Shown here: one piece after another, positions 7,774 to 15,547 of the stretch
How the letters are laid out: every line of letters begins with the position of its first letter
Position numbering within the stretch: the first letter of the stretch is position 1
Source: Lachnospiraceae bacterium C7
Lineage (GTDB): Bacteria > Bacillota > Clostridia > Lachnospirales > Lachnospiraceae
Reading direction: 5' to 3'
DNA length: 34,537 nt
Assembly (NCBI GenBank): GCA_900113385.1
Contig: FOPE01000031.1
Location: 1 to 34,537, forward strand
Notes under the pieces: generated by a model
Databases searched by the model: none
Told to the model about the DNA's origin: nothing
Seen by the model: the letters and a program-made list of their open reading frames with translations, nothing else
Made by a program: the position numbers and the translations under genes

Positions 7774-9165
7774 TTATAAATCGCAGTTATTAACTGTACG
7801 AGGGAATGGAATTACGTCTCTAATATTGCCCATACCTGTTAAATACATTACGCATCTTTCAAATCCAAGTCCAAATCCTGCATGACGTGCTGAGCCATAT
7901 TTACGTAAATCAAGATAGAATTTGTAATCCTCTTCTTTAAGTCCAAGTTCTTTAATTCTTTCTAATAATTTATCGTAATCATCTTCTCTTTGGCTACCAC
8001 CGATGATTTCTCCAATTCCTGGTACTAAACAGTCAACTGCTGCAACTGTTTTATTATCTTCGTTAAGTTTCATATAGAATGCTTTAATTTCTTTTGGATA
8101 ATCTGTTACAAAAACAGGACGTTTATATATCTGTTCTGTTAAGAAACGTTCATGTTCTGTTTGTAAATCACATCCCCATGATACCTTATAATCAAATTTA
8201 TCATTGTGCTCTTTAAGGATTTCTACTGCCTCAGTATATGTAACTCTTGCGAAATCATTACTTACTACATTGTGAAGTCTATCAAGTAATCCCTTGTCAA
8301 CAAATTTGTTAAAGAATTCCATTTCTTCTGGGGCATTCTCTAATACATAATTAATAACATATTTAAGCATGCTCTCTGCAAGAATCATATCATCCTCAAG
8401 ATCTGCAAATGCGATTTCTGGCTCAATCATCCAAAACTCTGCTGCGTGTCTTGTTGTATTTGAATCTTCAGCTCTAAATGTTGGTCCAAATGTATAAATA
8501 TTTTTAAATGCCATTGCATATGTTTCACCATTTAACTGACCTGATACAGTAAGGTTTGTTGGTTTGTTAAAGAAATCTTTTGAGAAATCAACTTTTCCTT
8601 CTTCTGTTTTTGGAACATTATTTAAATCAAGTGTAGTTACCTGGAACATTTCTCCTGCACCTTCAGCATCACTACTTGTAATAAGTGGTGTATGAACATA
8701 TACAAATCCTCTATCTTGAAAGAATTTGTGAATTGCATATGCGCAAAGTGAACGTACTCTAAATACAGCTTCAAAAGTATTTGTTCTTGGTCTTAAATGA
8801 GTTAATGTTCTAAGATATTCCATTGTATGTCTTTTTTTCTGAAGTGGATAATCTGGTGTTGATGCACCTTCAATAACTACTTCTTCTGCTTGTATTTCAA
8901 ATGGCTGTTTTGCTTCTGGTGTTGGAACTAATGTACCAGTTACAATAATTGCAGCTCCTACGTTAATTTTTTCAATTTCTTCATAGTTCTCTAATCCATT
9001 TGCGTATACAACCTGTAATGGTTCAAAAAATGTTCCATCATTTACTACTATAAAGCCAAAATTCTTAGAGTTACGATTACTTCTAACCCATCCTCCAATT
9101 GTAATCTTTTGGTTAACATATTCTTCAGTATTTCTAAATATATCTCTGATATTTACTAAATCCAT
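7774..9165 (-). CDS. asnS: Asparaginyl-tRNA synthetase
   Basis: AsnS charges tRNA-Asn with asparagine in the cytoplasm. The 463-residue class IIb synthetase has the N-terminal OB-fold anticodon-binding domain (residues about 15-105, with [20 protein letters not shown]), motif 2 in [21 protein letters not shown], and motif 3 in [25 protein letters not shown] near the C-terminus. The ending RTVNNCDL is typical of AsnS rather than AspS. An AGAAGGGAG site precedes the ATG. It starts 21 bases after the PPIase lipoprotein gene and is probably cotranscribed with it. No T-box leader is visible. Confidence 0.96.
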   Translation of the reverse strand: MDLVNIRDIFRNTEEYVNQKITIGGWVRSNRNSKNFGFIVVNDGTFFEPLQVVYANGLENYEEIEKINVGAAIIVTGTLVPTPEAKQPFEIQAEEVVIEGASTPDYPLQKKRHTMEYLRTLTHLRPRTNTFEAVFRVRSLCAYAIHKFFQDRGFVYVHTPLITSSDAEGAGEMFQVTTLDLNNVPKTEEGKVDFSKDFFNKPTNLTVSGQLNGETYAMAFKNIYTFGPTFRAEDSNTTRHAAEFWMIEPEIAFADLEDDMILAESMLKYVINYVLENAPEEMEFFNKFVDKGLLDRLHNVVSNDFARVTYTEAVEILKEHNDKFDYKVSWGCDLQTEHERFLTEQIYKRPVFVTDYPKEIKAFYMKLNEDNKTVAAVDCLVPGIGEIIGGSQREDDYDKLLERIKELGLKEEDYKFYLDLRKYGSARHAGFGLGFERCVMYLTGMGNIRDVIPFPRTVNNCDL

Positions 9166-9186
9166 AATGGCTCCCTTCTATAATCC

Positions 9187-10410
9187 TTATTGAGCTACTT
9201 TGCCTTGTGTTGTTTGTTGTGGCTGCTCTGTTACTTTTGCTTGTTTCGAAACTTTGTCTACTGTTTTTTGAGCTTTAACAAGCGCTTTAATATATGTTTT
9301 TCCTTCTTTAGCATTACCTGCTCCGAAGTACTTATAAACATCATTTTCTTTTGACCATGTACCATTAGAATTTGAGATAAGTGACTGTATATATGCATTA
9401 TACTCATCATCTGATACTTTAATCTTTTCTTTTTTTGCAATTGCTGCAAATGCTAATTCAAATTTGATTTGTTCAGTTTGGCTCTTTTTCCATTGAGATC
9501 TGATTTCTTTAACTGATGTACCATAATTTTTAGCAAATTTTTTTAATCCTGTACTTTTACAATTCTCATTTATAAAAGCTTTTTCATATTCTTTTAATCT
9601 TAAATCTAAATATTTTTTTGGTACAGTAATTTTGCTATTTTTAATAACGTATTCTTTTGTTGCATTTACCGTATCAGCGTATTTAGACTGGTCTTTCTGC
9701 TGATCTAGGCTATTTTTAATTTCATTTTTTAATTGGTCTTTTGTAGCAACATTATACTGTGCGCCATATACTTGTGCCACCATGTCATCTGTAACTTCTT
9801 CTGGTTTAACTTCTTTGCCTTCTTCAAGTTTATATATACCTTTAATTTTAAACTTAAATGTTACTTCTTTTCCAGCTAAGTCTTTGTTTCCATATTCTTT
9901 TGGAAATTTCATTTTACTACTAACTTTTTCGCCTACTTTTTTACCTGGCAAATCTGCTGTAAATCCATCAATAAATCCAGTTCCTTGTGTTGCTTCTGAG
10001 TTATTAGCTACGTCAAGATATACGTCTTTTGCTGCTCCACCATCAAAAGCTTTTTTTCCAAGATAGCCTGTATAGTCAACTTTAACAATGTCATCTTTTT
10101 GAATCACATCATGATCAGTTACTTCTTTTGGTGTCTTTTGTGTACTAGCACTTGAAGCAAGCTGCTGAAGTGCTGAATTATAACTACTTTCAACTTCTTC
10201 ATCTGTAGTTGTATAATTTCCACTTATAGTGATTGGTATTTTCTTGTAATCACATAACTTTGTTACTAATTTATCAGTATCTAACTTATACTGTCCACTT
10301 CTTGTAATACTTGAATCTTCTTTTGCAGATTGATTTGAGTTTGTAGAACATGCTGTACACGAGAATGTAGTACATGCTACTAATAACAATGCTAATATCT
10401 TTTTTTTCAT
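9187..10410 (-). CDS. Trigger-factor-like FKBP peptidyl-prolyl isomerase lipoprotein
   Basis: A 407-residue protein with an N-terminal signal (MKKKILALLLVACTTFSC) and a probable lipidated cysteine at about residue 21 in CTACS; the lipobox has Cys at -3, which is unusual. An FKBP-type domain follows at about residues 105-195 (VDYTGYLGKKAFDGG, then GTGFIDGFTADLPGKKVGEKV and KFPKEYGNKDLAGKEVTFKFKI), then a helical region resembling the trigger factor C-terminal chaperone domain, and a Gln/Thr-rich tail. It probably folds exported proteins at the outer face of the membrane, as PrsA does in bacilli; that role is inferred. It precedes asnS with a 21-base gap. An array of GGAATT half-sites lies just upstream at 10428-10469. 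Confidence 0.85.
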   Translation of the reverse strand: MKKKILALLLVACTTFSCTACSTNSNQSAKEDSSITRSGQYKLDTDKLVTKLCDYKKIPITISGNYTTTDEEVESSYNSALQQLASSASTQKTPKEVTDHDVIQKDDIVKVDYTGYLGKKAFDGGAAKDVYLDVANNSEATQGTGFIDGFTADLPGKKVGEKVSSKMKFPKEYGNKDLAGKEVTFKFKIKGIYKLEEGKEVKPEEVTDDMVAQVYGAQYNVATKDQLKNEIKNSLDQQKDQSKYADTVNATKEYVIKNSKITVPKKYLDLRLKEYEKAFINENCKSTGLKKFAKNYGTSVKEIRSQWKKSQTEQIKFELAFAAIAKKEKIKVSDDEYNAYIQSLISNSNGTWSKENDVYKYFGAGNAKEGKTYIKALVKAQKTVDKVSKQAKVTEQPQQTTQGKVAQ

Positions 10411-10427
10411 TTTCTTATCCCTTTCTT

Positions 10428-10469
10428 AATTCCTTAATGGAATTTTGATTCCTTCTAGGAATTCCTTAA
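10428..10469. promoter_or_regulatory. Overlapping GGAATT/AATTCC inverted repeats before the PPIase gene
   Basis: Half-sites alternate as aattcc (10428), ggaatt (10439), attcc (10448) and ggaattcc (10458). Adjacent pairs form four overlapping palindromes. The array ends 18 bases before the ATG and includes the region just upstream of the ribosome site, so it may be an operator or alternative RNA hairpins. Confidence 0.45.
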
Positions 10470-10544
10470 CTTAATTAACATAACACATTTATATGAAAAA
10501 AAAAAGATTTTCGCCTAAAAAACCTTATATTAAATTCATTTACA

Positions 10545-10573
10545 TTGATTTTTAAGCTAATCAATGATAAAAT
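10545..10573 (+). promoter_or_regulatory. Promoter of the gene at 10605
   Basis: TTGATT, a 17-base spacer and TAAAAT on the plus strand, giving a leader of about 25 bases before the GTG start. Confidence 0.65.
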
Positions 10574-10604
10574 TATAGCATTGAAATTAAAGGAGGATTC
10601 CAAC

Positions 10605-11096
10605 GTGAGTACATTCGGAATTATATCGCTTGTTATCATTATTATCCTATTAGCTATATTAATTGCTTTATACTTTATGGGTAAAAAAGCTCAAGCGAAA
10701 AAAGAAGAGCAGGATAAATTACTTGCACAATCTGCTCAATCAGTCAACTTACTTATCATTGATAAGGGTCGTATGAAACTTAAAGATTCAGGTCTACCAC
10801 AAGTAGTTATTAATCAAGCAAATGGCTTTATGAAACGTACAAAAGTTCCAATTGTAAAGGCAAAAGTTGGAAATAGGGTTACTACATTTATTGCTGATGA
10901 AAAAATCTTTGATGCAATCCCAACTAAGAAAGAAGTTAAAGCTTCTGTAAGTGGTCTTTACATTACTAATGTTCGTGGTTTACGTGGACCAATTGAACAA
11001 CCTAAGAAAAAAGGCTTTAGAGCAAAATTATTAGAAAAATATAATAAAGCTTCTGATGAAGTAAGTTCTAACAAAAAGAAGACTAAAAATAAATAA
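10605..11096 (+). CDS. Membrane-anchored protein of unknown function
   Basis: The start chosen is GTG at 10605, eight bases after AAAGGAGG; a longer frame upstream would overlap the promoter. The 163-residue product begins MSTFGIISLVIIIILLAIL, a single membrane helix at about residues 4-26, followed by a basic cytoplasmic part. The middle (SVNLLIIDKGRMKLKDSGLP, then KRTKVPIVKAKVGNRVTTFIADEKIFDAIP) looks like a compact beta-rich domain, and the tail is Lys-rich. I do not recognise a named family, although the pattern resembles conserved Lachnospiraceae proteins of unknown function. It is alone on the plus strand, with its own promoter and a shared terminator. Confidence 0.8.
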   Translation: MSTFGIISLVIIIILLAILIALYFMGKKAQAKKEEQDKLLAQSAQSVNLLIIDKGRMKLKDSGLPQVVINQANGFMKRTKVPIVKAKVGNRVTTFIADEKIFDAIPTKKEVKASVSGLYITNVRGLRGPIEQPKKKGFRAKLLEKYNKASDEVSSNKKKTKNK

Positions 11097-11115
11097 TTTT
11101 AAGAATATTTAAAAT

Positions 11116-11151
11116 AAAAAAGACTGTGAATTTAATTTCACAGTCTTTTTT
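11116..11151. terminator. Bidirectional terminator
   Basis: A 15-pair stem centred on agactgtgaa/ttcacagtct, with six A on one flank and six T on the other and a six-base loop. It can end the plus-strand gene at 10605-11096 and the convergent ispE unit. Confidence 0.88.
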
Positions 11152-11158
11152 ATTTTAC

Positions 11159-11593
11159 TTATCCTCTCGATTGAATATCTACAGATAAGTTACAGTCATA
11201 TAAATACTCGTAATTGCAATCTAATGAATACTCTAATTCTATACGAATTCTATCTGATTCCTTAACTACATTCAACTTTCTTGTATCTACACCTAACTGT
11301 ATGCTTCCATATGGTGTATCATAATATGTCACATTTTTCTTGTTTTTTTCAAAAACCATATGTGTATTTGTTACACCTTTACGAGTAACCTCCACAATAT
11401 TATCATTGGCTTTAACCATTGTTTTAGTTGGAATATCATTATTTTCTTCTGTAATCTCATACAGTACATAATGTTTTCCATCCTTTTCATAATATTGCCC
11501 ATTGGTCTTTATCTCTGATTTGTCTTCGCCTTGTCCTACTTCACGGCGATCCATTTGTTTTCCTAAAACGGATACTAAAACTTCTTTTGTCAT
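11159..11593 (-). CDS. DUF1934 protein (YwiB-like beta-barrel)
   Basis: The 144-residue sequence matches the YwiB/DUF1934 pattern: an N-terminal strand MTKEVLVSVLGKQ, then TNGQYYEKDGKHYVLYEIT, a turn with TKTMVKANDNIVEVTRKG, MVFEKNKKNVTYYDTPYGSIQLGVDTR and a final pair of strands IRIELEYSLDCNYEYLYDCNL. Members are predicted small calycin-like beta-barrels in the cytoplasm with no proven function. A ribosome site AAGGAAG precedes the ATG nine bases after the GntR gene stop, so it is the last gene of the ispE unit. The bidirectional terminator follows within eight bases of the stop. Confidence 0.8.
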   Translation of the reverse strand: MTKEVLVSVLGKQMDRREVGQGEDKSEIKTNGQYYEKDGKHYVLYEITEENNDIPTKTMVKANDNIVEVTRKGVTNTHMVFEKNKKNVTYYDTPYGSIQLGVDTRKLNVVKESDRIRIELEYSLDCNYEYLYDCNLSVDIQSRG

Positions 11594-11602
11594 ATTACTT
11601 CC

Positions 11603-12277
11603 TTAATCTTGTTGCCTGATTACTTCGGTTACAGCTGTAGCCTGATTCTTAATATGATTATGCATAGCAACTGCAAGTTTACTTTCATCTCTAGCTTCTA
11701 GTCCATCTACAATTGCATTATGCTCTCTTATAAGAGTTGGATAATTGCAAGAATTCTTGATATACTCAACTCTATATCTATACATTTGTTCTCTCAGGTT
11801 ACTAACTAATGTAACTAGTTTAGGATTATCTGTTGCTTCATAAATTGCATCATGAAAATCCATATCTTTTTGTGCAATAACTTTTATATTTCCAGTCTCA
11901 AGACAATCTACAAAATCTTTTTTGATTTTTTTAAGTCTCTCGAGCTGATCATCTGTAATTTTCTTGCATGCTATTCTAGCCGCTAGTTCGTCTAATGCCT
12001 CCCTTATAACCAATACATCTTGCATATCTTTTTCTGTCATCCTGGCTACTTCTGCCCCTTTTCGAGGTGTCGTTACGGCAAGTCCTTCTTGTTCAAGCAT
12101 CCTTATTGCCTCTCTGATAGGCGTACGACTTACCCCTAATCGGGATGCTAACTGAAGTTCCATAAGTCTTTCCCCAGGTTTTAATTCGCCACGCAGGATG
12201 GCCTCACGCAATGTGTTAAAAACGACATCTCTAAGTGGTAAATACGCATTTGTGTTAAGTTTCAACTTATCTGTCAT
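11603..12277 (-). CDS. GntR-family transcription regulator, FadR/FCD subgroup
   Basis: A 224-residue regulator. The N-terminal winged helix-turn-helix (residues about 10-75) shows LREAILRGELKPGERLMELQLASRLGVSRTPIREAIRMLEQEGL, here read in pieces: GELKPGERL, the recognition helix region SRTPIREA and the wing RKGAEVARM. The C-terminal FCD ligand domain (about 85-215) has DMDFHDAIYEATDN and REHNAIVDGLEARD, with His and Asp residues that in this group often bind a metal and a small carboxylate effector. The effector is unknown. It lies between ispE and the DUF1934 gene; a palindrome typical of FCD operators lies at the promoter of this operon, suggesting autoregulation. Confidence 0.9.
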   Translation of the reverse strand: MTDKLKLNTNAYLPLRDVVFNTLREAILRGELKPGERLMELQLASRLGVSRTPIREAIRMLEQEGLAVTTPRKGAEVARMTEKDMQDVLVIREALDELAARIACKKITDDQLERLKKIKKDFVDCLETGNIKVIAQKDMDFHDAIYEATDNPKLVTLVSNLREQMYRYRVEYIKNSCNYPTLIREHNAIVDGLEARDESKLAVAMHNHIKNQATAVTEVIRQQD

Positions 12278-12332
12278 CTTTAATCCTCTCCTATTCCTTT
12301 TCCTCCATTGTGTTTGGTAAAAGTAAAGCTGC

Positions 12333-13205
12333 CTACCTACGATTGTTGTAAATAGTTGTTAAAAATACCTGTTTTGCAAGTCTTTGCTCCCTTAACTTTT
12401 TGTAAGCTAATTGAGCTAATTCTTCATCTTCAAAAATACCAAATACAGTTGGTCCACTTCCACTCATAAGAGCATTTAGTGCACCATATTCTATCATTTT
12501 CTCTTTAATCTCTGCAATTATTGGATAGTTTGGAATTGTTACTGTTTCTAAAATATTCCCCATGTTATCAGAAATATCCTTTAAATCCTTTCTCTTAATT
12601 GCATCGACAAGAGCCTTAATGTTTGGATGATTAGATTCATCATCTAACACTAAGTTTTGATAAACAAATTTAGTTGATACTGAAATTGCTGGTTTTGCAA
12701 CTAGTACCTGACATTTAACCATTGGTGGAAGAGATGTTAATTCTTCTCCAATGCCTTCTGCTAAAGCAGTCCCCCTCATAAGGCAATATGGAACATCTGC
12801 TCCTATATTCACTGCTCTATCCATTAACTCTTTTCTTGATAAACCCAAATCAAAGAGTTGATTCATTCCATATAGCATAGCTGCGGCATCTGTACTTCCC
12901 CCTGCCATTCCTGCTGCTACTGGAATTCTTTTGTCTAACTTAACTGACAAACCTGTCTCTATACCAAATTCATCTTTTAACATTTTACCCGCTTTATAAA
13001 TTAAATTATTTTCATTTACAGGTAGAAAAGATAAATTTGTCTCAATTTTTATGTTGTTTTCTTTGATTTTTTTTATGTTTAAACGATCATATAAATGAAT
13101 TGTTTGCATTATCATGCTTACATCGTGATAACCGTCTTCTCTTTTTCTAATTACATCTAACCCTAAATTAATCTTAGCTAATGCTTTAAGTGAAATCTCA
13201 TCCAT
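12333..13205 (-). CDS. ispE: 4-diphosphocytidyl-2-C-methyl-D-erythritol kinase
   Basis: IspE phosphorylates CDP-methylerythritol in the non-mevalonate isoprenoid pathway. The 290-residue GHMP kinase has LKALAKINLGLDV at residues about 5-17, the ATP-binding loop PVAAGMAGGSTDAAAMLYG near 90-108, ADVPYCLMRGTALAEGIGE with the catalytic aspartate near 135, and the C-terminal glycine motif LMSGSGPTVFGIF near 250. An AGGAG site precedes the ATG. It is the first gene of a three-gene unit with a GntR regulator and a DUF1934 gene. The promoter and a perfect palindrome lie immediately upstream. Confidence 0.96.
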   Translation of the reverse strand: MDEISLKALAKINLGLDVIRKREDGYHDVSMIMQTIHLYDRLNIKKIKENNIKIETNLSFLPVNENNLIYKAGKMLKDEFGIETGLSVKLDKRIPVAAGMAGGSTDAAAMLYGMNQLFDLGLSRKELMDRAVNIGADVPYCLMRGTALAEGIGEELTSLPPMVKCQVLVAKPAISVSTKFVYQNLVLDDESNHPNIKALVDAIKRKDLKDISDNMGNILETVTIPNYPIIAEIKEKMIEYGALNALMSGSGPTVFGIFEDEELAQLAYKKLREQRLAKQVFLTTIYNNRR

Positions 13206-13218
13206 TTATTTTCTCCTA

Positions 13219-13234
13219 TTTTTGTATACAAAAA
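13219..13234. promoter_or_regulatory. Palindromic operator candidate at the ispE start site
   Basis: A perfect 16-base palindrome, TTTTTGTATACAAAAA, begins two bases past the -10 element and covers the expected transcription start. TTGTATACAA-type sites are common for FCD-type GntR regulators, and such a regulator is encoded in the same unit. Binding is inferred. Confidence 0.6.
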
Positions 13235-13235
13235 A

Positions 13236-13264
13236 ATCTTATCATCAATTCTAAAAAAGGTCAA
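13236..13264 (-). promoter_or_regulatory. ispE operon promoter
   Basis: TTGACC, a 17-base spacer and TAAGAT on the minus strand; the predicted start falls in the palindrome at 13219-13234. Confidence 0.7.
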
Positions 13265-13290
13265 CCTTGCAATATTTTTTTCACAAAGTA

Positions 13291-13317
13291 TTAATTCTTT
13301 TATTATTATTCCGATAT
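13291..13317 (+). promoter_or_regulatory. Sigma-D (flagellar sigma-28) type promoter candidate
   Basis: TTAA at 13291-13294, 15 bases, then TCCGATAT at 13310-13317, against the Firmicutes SigD pattern TAAA-N15-GCCGATAT. No good sigma-A pair was seen in the rest of the 13265-13420 region. The leader would be about 95 bases long. Confidence 0.5.
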
Positions 13318-13420
13318 AGTTATTAGTTAACAAATACGGTAGGATTTTGCTTAGATTCTAAAGGATTAGGTTCTTGCAAATGTTGTTTCTGCCATGCTTT
13401 TGACCAAGGAGGGTTAATAT

Positions 13421-14032
13421 ATGAATTTAAACACTATTAATAATAATTGTAGTGCCTTGGCAGCAGGCCAAAATGCTGTGAACACTAATACTAAAAAAAA
13501 CGAGTCAAAAAACACATCGTCAGAAAAATTTTCTGATATTGCAGCTGTTTATGAAGGATCAACTGATAAAACTGATTCTTCAAAAATTTATTCTACCACA
13601 AACAGTAAAAAAGATACTTCTGCAATAGTAGCCCAATTGAAGGCTGATGCTGAGAATAGAAAAAATCAACTTTTAAGCATTGTTAAAAACATTATTTCTG
13701 GACAAGGCAAAGCTATTGGAACAGCGGACGACATGTGGAAATTTTTAGCTAAGGGTGATTTTACAGTTTCACCTGAAGTTAAAGCACAAGCTCAAGCTGA
13801 TATTGCTGAGGATGGCTATTGGGGAGTTGAACAAACATCTGATAGAATTCTTGATTTTGCCAAAGCGTTATCAGGAAATGACAGTTCTAAAGCAGAAATG
13901 CTTCTAGATGCTTTTAAAAAGGGATTTGAGCAAGCCACTGGCACTTGGGGTAAAGAATTACCTGAAATTTCTCAAAGAACTTATGACGCCGTTTTAGAGA
14001 AGTTTGACAAGTGGGCTAATGGAACTGAATAA
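13421..14032 (+). CDS. Soluble protein of unknown function, possibly sigma-D regulated
   Basis: The 203-residue product has no signal or membrane segment. Residues 1-70 are low-complexity, rich in Asn, Ser, Thr and Lys. Residues about 75-200 look like a compact helical domain, with EDGYWGVEQTSDRILDFAKA, a segment KAEMLLDAFKKGFEQATGTW and the ending LPEISQRTYDAVLEKFDKW. This pattern resembles the DUF5610-like helical domain seen in several motile bacteria, but I am not certain of the family. AAGGAGGG lies seven bases before the ATG. The gene is a single unit with a candidate sigma-D promoter and two hairpins after its stop. A link to motility is inferred only from the promoter. Confidence 0.75.
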   Translation: MNLNTINNNCSALAAGQNAVNTNTKKNESKNTSSEKFSDIAAVYEGSTDKTDSSKIYSTTNSKKDTSAIVAQLKADAENRKNQLLSIVKNIISGQGKAIGTADDMWKFLAKGDFTVSPEVKAQAQADIAEDGYWGVEQTSDRILDFAKALSGNDSSKAEMLLDAFKKGFEQATGTWGKELPEISQRTYDAVLEKFDKWANGTE

Positions 14033-14113
14033 GATAATAAAAATACTTCTGAAGTATAATTTTAATTTACAAATATTTTAAATATAATTTCTTTTATGAC
14101 AGTTTCTTTGTTT

Positions 14114-14144
14114 GGATGTAATTATCCCATGTCCTCTTACATCC
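14114..14144 (+). other. 3' untranslated hairpin 1
   Basis: ggatgta (14114-14120) pairs with tacatcc (14138-14144) around a 17-base loop containing atccc and tcctc. It has no U-tract. It lies 80 bases past the stop of the gene at 13421 and 12 bases before the terminator stem. Confidence 0.45.
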
Positions 14145-14156
14145 AGCAAATTTGTA

Positions 14157-14194
14157 AGGCGATGGCATTCCCTCCTCTTCTAATGCCATCGCCT
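14157..14194. terminator. Bidirectional terminator with C-rich loop
   Basis: A perfect 13-pair stem (aggcgatggcatt with aatgccatcgcct) around the loop ccctcctcttct, then attttt on the plus strand. It ends the gene at 13421-14032 and can also stop the convergent MATE transcript. In plus-strand RNA the loop reads CCCUCCU, exactly complementary to the AGGAGGG of the upstream gene. Confidence 0.85.
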
Positions 14195-14206
14195 ATTTTT
14201 ATATTT

Positions 14207-15547
14207 TTATTTAAGTTGTAAGTTTTTACTTTTTTTAACTAAAATTACTAGTCCTATCATTAACAATATTGCTTTTATAATATTATTGGCTATCATACAA
14301 TACCAAACTTCTGTTATTCCTTTATTTAAAATTCTAACCATTACAAAGGATCCCATTATTCTGATTCCCCACATTGCAATAAGTTCTACTATAAGTGGAT
14401 ATTTTGTTTTGGCAAGTCCATTATAAATTCCATCCATTACTGCTGAAGTTCCAAATATAGGTTCTGTAAATGCAACCATTTTAAGAAGTCCTGTTCCTAT
14501 TTCTATAACTTTTTGGTTATTGGTAAATAAAGCCATCATTGGTTTAGCAAAAACATATAATAATGTTCCTGTAACACACATAACACTAAAAATTACTGCT
14601 ATAGAAATTTCCATAGTTTTTCTTGTTTTTAATGGATTATTTTCTCCAATGGAATTACCTATCATAGTAGCTGTAGCTGCTTGCATACCATATCCTGGGA
14701 TATAAAATATTGTTTCTGCTGTTATTGCAATGGAATGAGCTGCATAAGTTAACGTAGACATTGATGACACAAAGCTTGTTGCTACTACATATCCCAAACA
14801 TGATGCTACATTCGTAAACATTACCGGAATTCCCACGGCTAAACATTTCTTCAATACCACTGGATTAAAGTTATATTCTTTTATTTTAACTTCTTTCAGT
14901 TTAAAATATTGATTGTTAAACAATAACAATGTCATTAATATTCCACCTATAACGTAGGAAATTGCAGAAGCAATGCCTGCACCTATAGGACCAAATTCCA
15001 ACGCATATATGAAAATGTAATTTAAAATAATATTAACTATGTTTACAACCAAATTAATAAGCATTGGATTTTTAGTATCTCCTGTCGCCCTTATTATTGC
15101 ACCAAACAATATAATTGCTACCCTAAAAACCATTGGCAAATTTATAATTTTAAAATATAACCCTGCATTATGTTGGATGTCTTTAGCCGCTCCCATCCAA
15201 ACTGGAATAAAATCAGCTATTGCTACCGTAATAATCATCCCTACTAAGCCTAATACTATTACTAGCACTATTGCCCACATAGATGCGTCTTTTGTTTTTA
15301 TACTATTTTTTTCTCCAACTGCTCTAGCTACAAATGCTAAAAAACCTACAGCTATTGCTGCATATACGCTGTTGATTAGCCAAGAATATGTACTACTTAC
15401 TGATACTGTTGCTGTTGCATTAGGCCCTAAATGACCTACCATGGCTGTATCTACATATTGTACTATTGTTTCTAGTAATTGTTCTATTACTGTTGGCAAC
15501 GCAAGTATTAAAAAAGATTTTAACAATACCTGTGTTTTTTTATTCAA
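14207..15547 (-). CDS. MATE-family multidrug/cation exporter
   Basis: The 446-residue integral membrane protein has twelve predicted helices in two similar halves, with LPTVIEQLLETIVQYVDTAMVGHLG at the start and the matching second-half region beginning AVGIPVMFTNVASCLGYVVA near residue 235. MATE exporters expel organic cations or drugs using Na+ or H+ gradients. The start is TTG directly after the stop of the preceding permease gene (TAATTG), with GGAGG in the end of that gene, so translation is probably coupled. It is the last gene of the zinc-type ABC operon. The substrate is unknown; the setting might hint at a metal-linked compound. Confidence 0.9.
   Translation of the reverse strand: MNKKTQVLLKSFLILALPTVIEQLLETIVQYVDTAMVGHLGPNATATVSVSSTYSWLINSVYAAIAVGFLAFVARAVGEKNSIKTKDASMWAIVLVIVLGLVGMIITVAIADFIPVWMGAAKDIQHNAGLYFKIINLPMVFRVAIILFGAIIRATGDTKNPMLINLVVNIVNIILNYIFIYALEFGPIGAGIASAISYVIGGILMTLLLFNNQYFKLKEVKIKEYNFNPVVLKKCLAVGIPVMFTNVASCLGYVVATSFVSSMSTLTYAAHSIAITAETIFYIPGYGMQAATATMIGNSIGENNPLKTRKTMEISIAVIFSVMCVTGTLLYVFAKPMMALFTNNQKVIEIGTGLLKMVAFTEPIFGTSAVMDGIYNGLAKTKYPLIVELIAMWGIRIMGSFVMVRILNKGITEVWYCMIANNIIKAILLMIGLVILVKKSKNLQLK

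Noticed and set aside
9166-9186. T-box or other leader before asnS
   Set aside because: Only about 21 bases separate asnS from the preceding gene, and no T-box sequence is present before that gene either.
9258-9449. Second minus-strand frame inside the PPIase lipoprotein gene
   Set aside because: Frame-shifted shadow of a Lys-rich region; product is low-complexity and no start signal is present.
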